From assembly GCA_964384965.1 (NCBI GenBank), contig CAYLLR010000020.1:1-13537 (forward strand): a stretch of 13,537 bases of DNA, given 5' to 3'. The notes beneath the pieces are model-generated. The model was not told where the DNA came from. It saw only the letters and a program-made list of their open reading frames with translations, and searched no databases. Both the position numbers and the translations under genes were made by a program. Positions 12,478 to 13,537 of the stretch are shown here, piece by piece. Origin of the DNA: GW2011-AR1 sp964384965. Lineage in GTDB: Archaea > Nanobdellota > Nanobdellia > Pacearchaeales > GW2011-AR1. Position 1 is the stretch's first letter; each line of letters starts with the position of its first letter.

Positions 12478-13526
12478 TAAATTTTAAAGAAATGAAAAAA
12501 AGAAGGAAAGTAGGACTTTTGCTTTTAGCAGGTGCGTTTTTAATGTTTCTTCTCCCTATTTTTGTTTCTGCCACAAATCATTTAATTCTTGGAAATCTTC
12601 AGCAAGCACAAAATAGTTATCTCAATTTGATTCAAAATGTTTCTTTAATTGTAGCTTTTTTTGGAGGGGTTTTGTCCTTTTTAACTCCTTGCGCTTTGGG
12701 GATTCTTCCTGCGTACTTTGCATTTAGTTTTCAAAGAAAAAAAGAGCTTGTTAAGATGACTTTTTTCTTTTTTTTGGGAATGATAGCAATTTTTATTCCA
12801 ATAGGAATCTCTGCTTCCTTCATAGGAAGTTTTTTGATAATCTATAGAGAATGGCTTGCAGTTTTTGCAGGTCTTTTATTTCTTCTGTTTGGAATCTTCA
12901 TGATTTTTGGAAAGGGATTTTCAATTCCTTTTTTGAAAATGAAAAGTAAACATAAAAAGAGTGCTTGGGGCATTTTTTTATTTGGAATTTTATTTGGAAT
13001 TGGATTTACTCCTTGCAACGGACCGATAATTATTGCTATAACTACTTTGGCAGCAACTCAAACAATATTTTATGCAGTAGCAATGTTCATTCTTTATGCA
13101 TTGGGGATTGCAATGCCTCTTTTAATTTTGTCTTATTTTTTTGATAGGTTCAATATAATCAGCAAATTCTCTAAAAGAGACAATTTTAAATTTAGTTTAG
13201 GGGGGAAAGAATTTAAAATGCGTTGGACAGGAGTTATTGCCGGAGTACTTTTCATTACTCTTGGAGTTATTTTTATTCTATTCAAGAATACCACAATTTT
13301 TACAATCCTCGTCGCTAAATTAGGTTATCCTTTGAGTTGGGCTTATTCTTTACAATATTCCCTTATAAGAAATCCTTTACTAACTAATAGTTTAGCAATA
13401 TTTGGAATTGGAATCTTAGGGGTAATAGGTTATCTTAGTTATAAAAAATACAAAAAGAAAAAAGGGGAAAATAAGAAAAACCCTCTCCTCCTGGAGAAGA
13501 ATTCAATTCCCAAAAGGGATAACTAA
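12474..13526 (+). CDS. ccdA: CcdA/DsbD-family transmembrane thiol-disulfide carrier
   Basis: Passes reducing equivalents from cytoplasmic thioredoxin across the membrane to extracytoplasmic thiol proteins. The 350-aa protein has the two inverted-repeat signatures of the family: FFGGVLSFLTPCALGILPAY (62-81) with C73, and FGILFGIGFTPCNGP (170-184) with C181, the conserved redox pair. Further helices lie at about 96-120, 127-146, 190-222, 252-270 and 311-326. Typical CcdA is about 220-240 aa. The extra length comes from an N-terminal hydrophobic segment (13-32) and loop, a longer region around 225-250 and a C-terminal helix with a Lys-rich tail. The ATG at 12474 overlaps the rhodanese stop; Met7 (12492) is an alternative. 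It closes the redox operon and is the likely electron source for the three-thioredoxin protein. Confidence 0.9.
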   Translation: MINFKEMKKRRKVGLLLLAGAFLMFLLPIFVSATNHLILGNLQQAQNSYLNLIQNVSLIVAFFGGVLSFLTPCALGILPAYFAFSFQRKKELVKMTFFFFLGMIAIFIPIGISASFIGSFLIIYREWLAVFAGLLFLLFGIFMIFGKGFSIPFLKMKSKHKKSAWGIFLFGILFGIGFTPCNGPIIIAITTLAATQTIFYAVAMFILYALGIAMPLLILSYFFDRFNIISKFSKRDNFKFSLGGKEFKMRWTGVIAGVLFITLGVIFILFKNTTIFTILVAKLGYPLSWAYSLQYSLIRNPLLTNSLAIFGIGILGVIGYLSYKKYKKKKGENKKNPLLLEKNSIPKRDN

Positions 13527-13537
13527 ATTTATTAATT

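Noticed and set aside
8363..13526. Classical cytochrome c maturation or mercury-resistance operon
   Set aside because: CcdA and a CcmH-like feel suggest the first and the HMA-like domain the second, but no heme-lyase (CcmF/CcmC), CXXCH cytochrome, MerA or MerR-like gene is present.
1..13537. CRISPR array, insertion sequence, integrase or rRNA gene
   Set aside because: No regularly spaced direct repeats, transposase or integrase-like proteins, or rRNA-like sequence were seen.

Overview
This strongly AT-rich window comes from an archaeon. It carries archaeal/eukaryotic-type ribosomal proteins (S19e, L39e, L31e), a PriS-type primase, an Ogg2-type 8-oxoguanine glycosylase and TATA-box promoters. 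The primase catalytic subunit is fused in one chain to a PriL-like Fe-S domain, as in Nanoarchaeum. Together with L31e carrying a long charged tail and several small membrane proteins, this points to a DPANN archaeon, perhaps near Pacearchaeota/Woesearchaeota. That placement is inference from gene style, not from a tree.

Layout. 1-1.6 kb: fused primase on the minus strand, with a short divergent promoter region shared with a YhbY/CRM RNA-binding protein. 2.1-3.75 kb: a plus-strand ribosomal operon (S19e, unknown 91-aa protein, L39e, L31e). 3.8-5.1 kb: a SAM methyltransferase convergent with Ogg2. 5.3-8.2 kb: small membrane proteins, a membrane-anchored winged-HTH regulator with two extracytoplasmic cysteines divergent from a membrane protein, a secreted DUF5667-like coiled protein, and a 47-aa membrane peptide. 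8.3-13.5 kb: a tight seven-gene operon of membrane-anchored thiol/redox proteins behind one good promoter.

The seven-gene operon is the most interesting part. It encodes (1) a membrane-anchored protein with a His-Pro-Cys-Cys...Cys...His motif, (2) a 75-aa anchored protein ending in Gly-Gly-Cys, (3) an anchored protein with three tandem thioredoxin-like domains, each with CxxC and a Pro exactly 43 residues later, (4) a small TM2-like membrane protein, (5) a four-helix membrane protein with CPVC in a helix and CKKC at the tail, (6) an anchored HMA-like plus tandem rhodanese protein, and (7) a CcdA/DsbD-type transmembrane thiol carrier. Every single-pass member is predicted N-in/C-out, so their cysteines would lie outside the membrane, with CcdA as the probable electron source. 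I infer an extracytoplasmic thiol-relay, sulfur-transfer or metal-handling system. The substrate cannot be read from the sequence.

Promoters follow one pattern. For at least eight genes a TATA element starts about 30-32 nt before the ATG, which implies leaderless transcripts. The strong Shine-Dalgarno sites (AGGAGG type) seen are inside the redox operon. The clear exception is S19e, which seems to have a structured 5' leader of about 50 nt.
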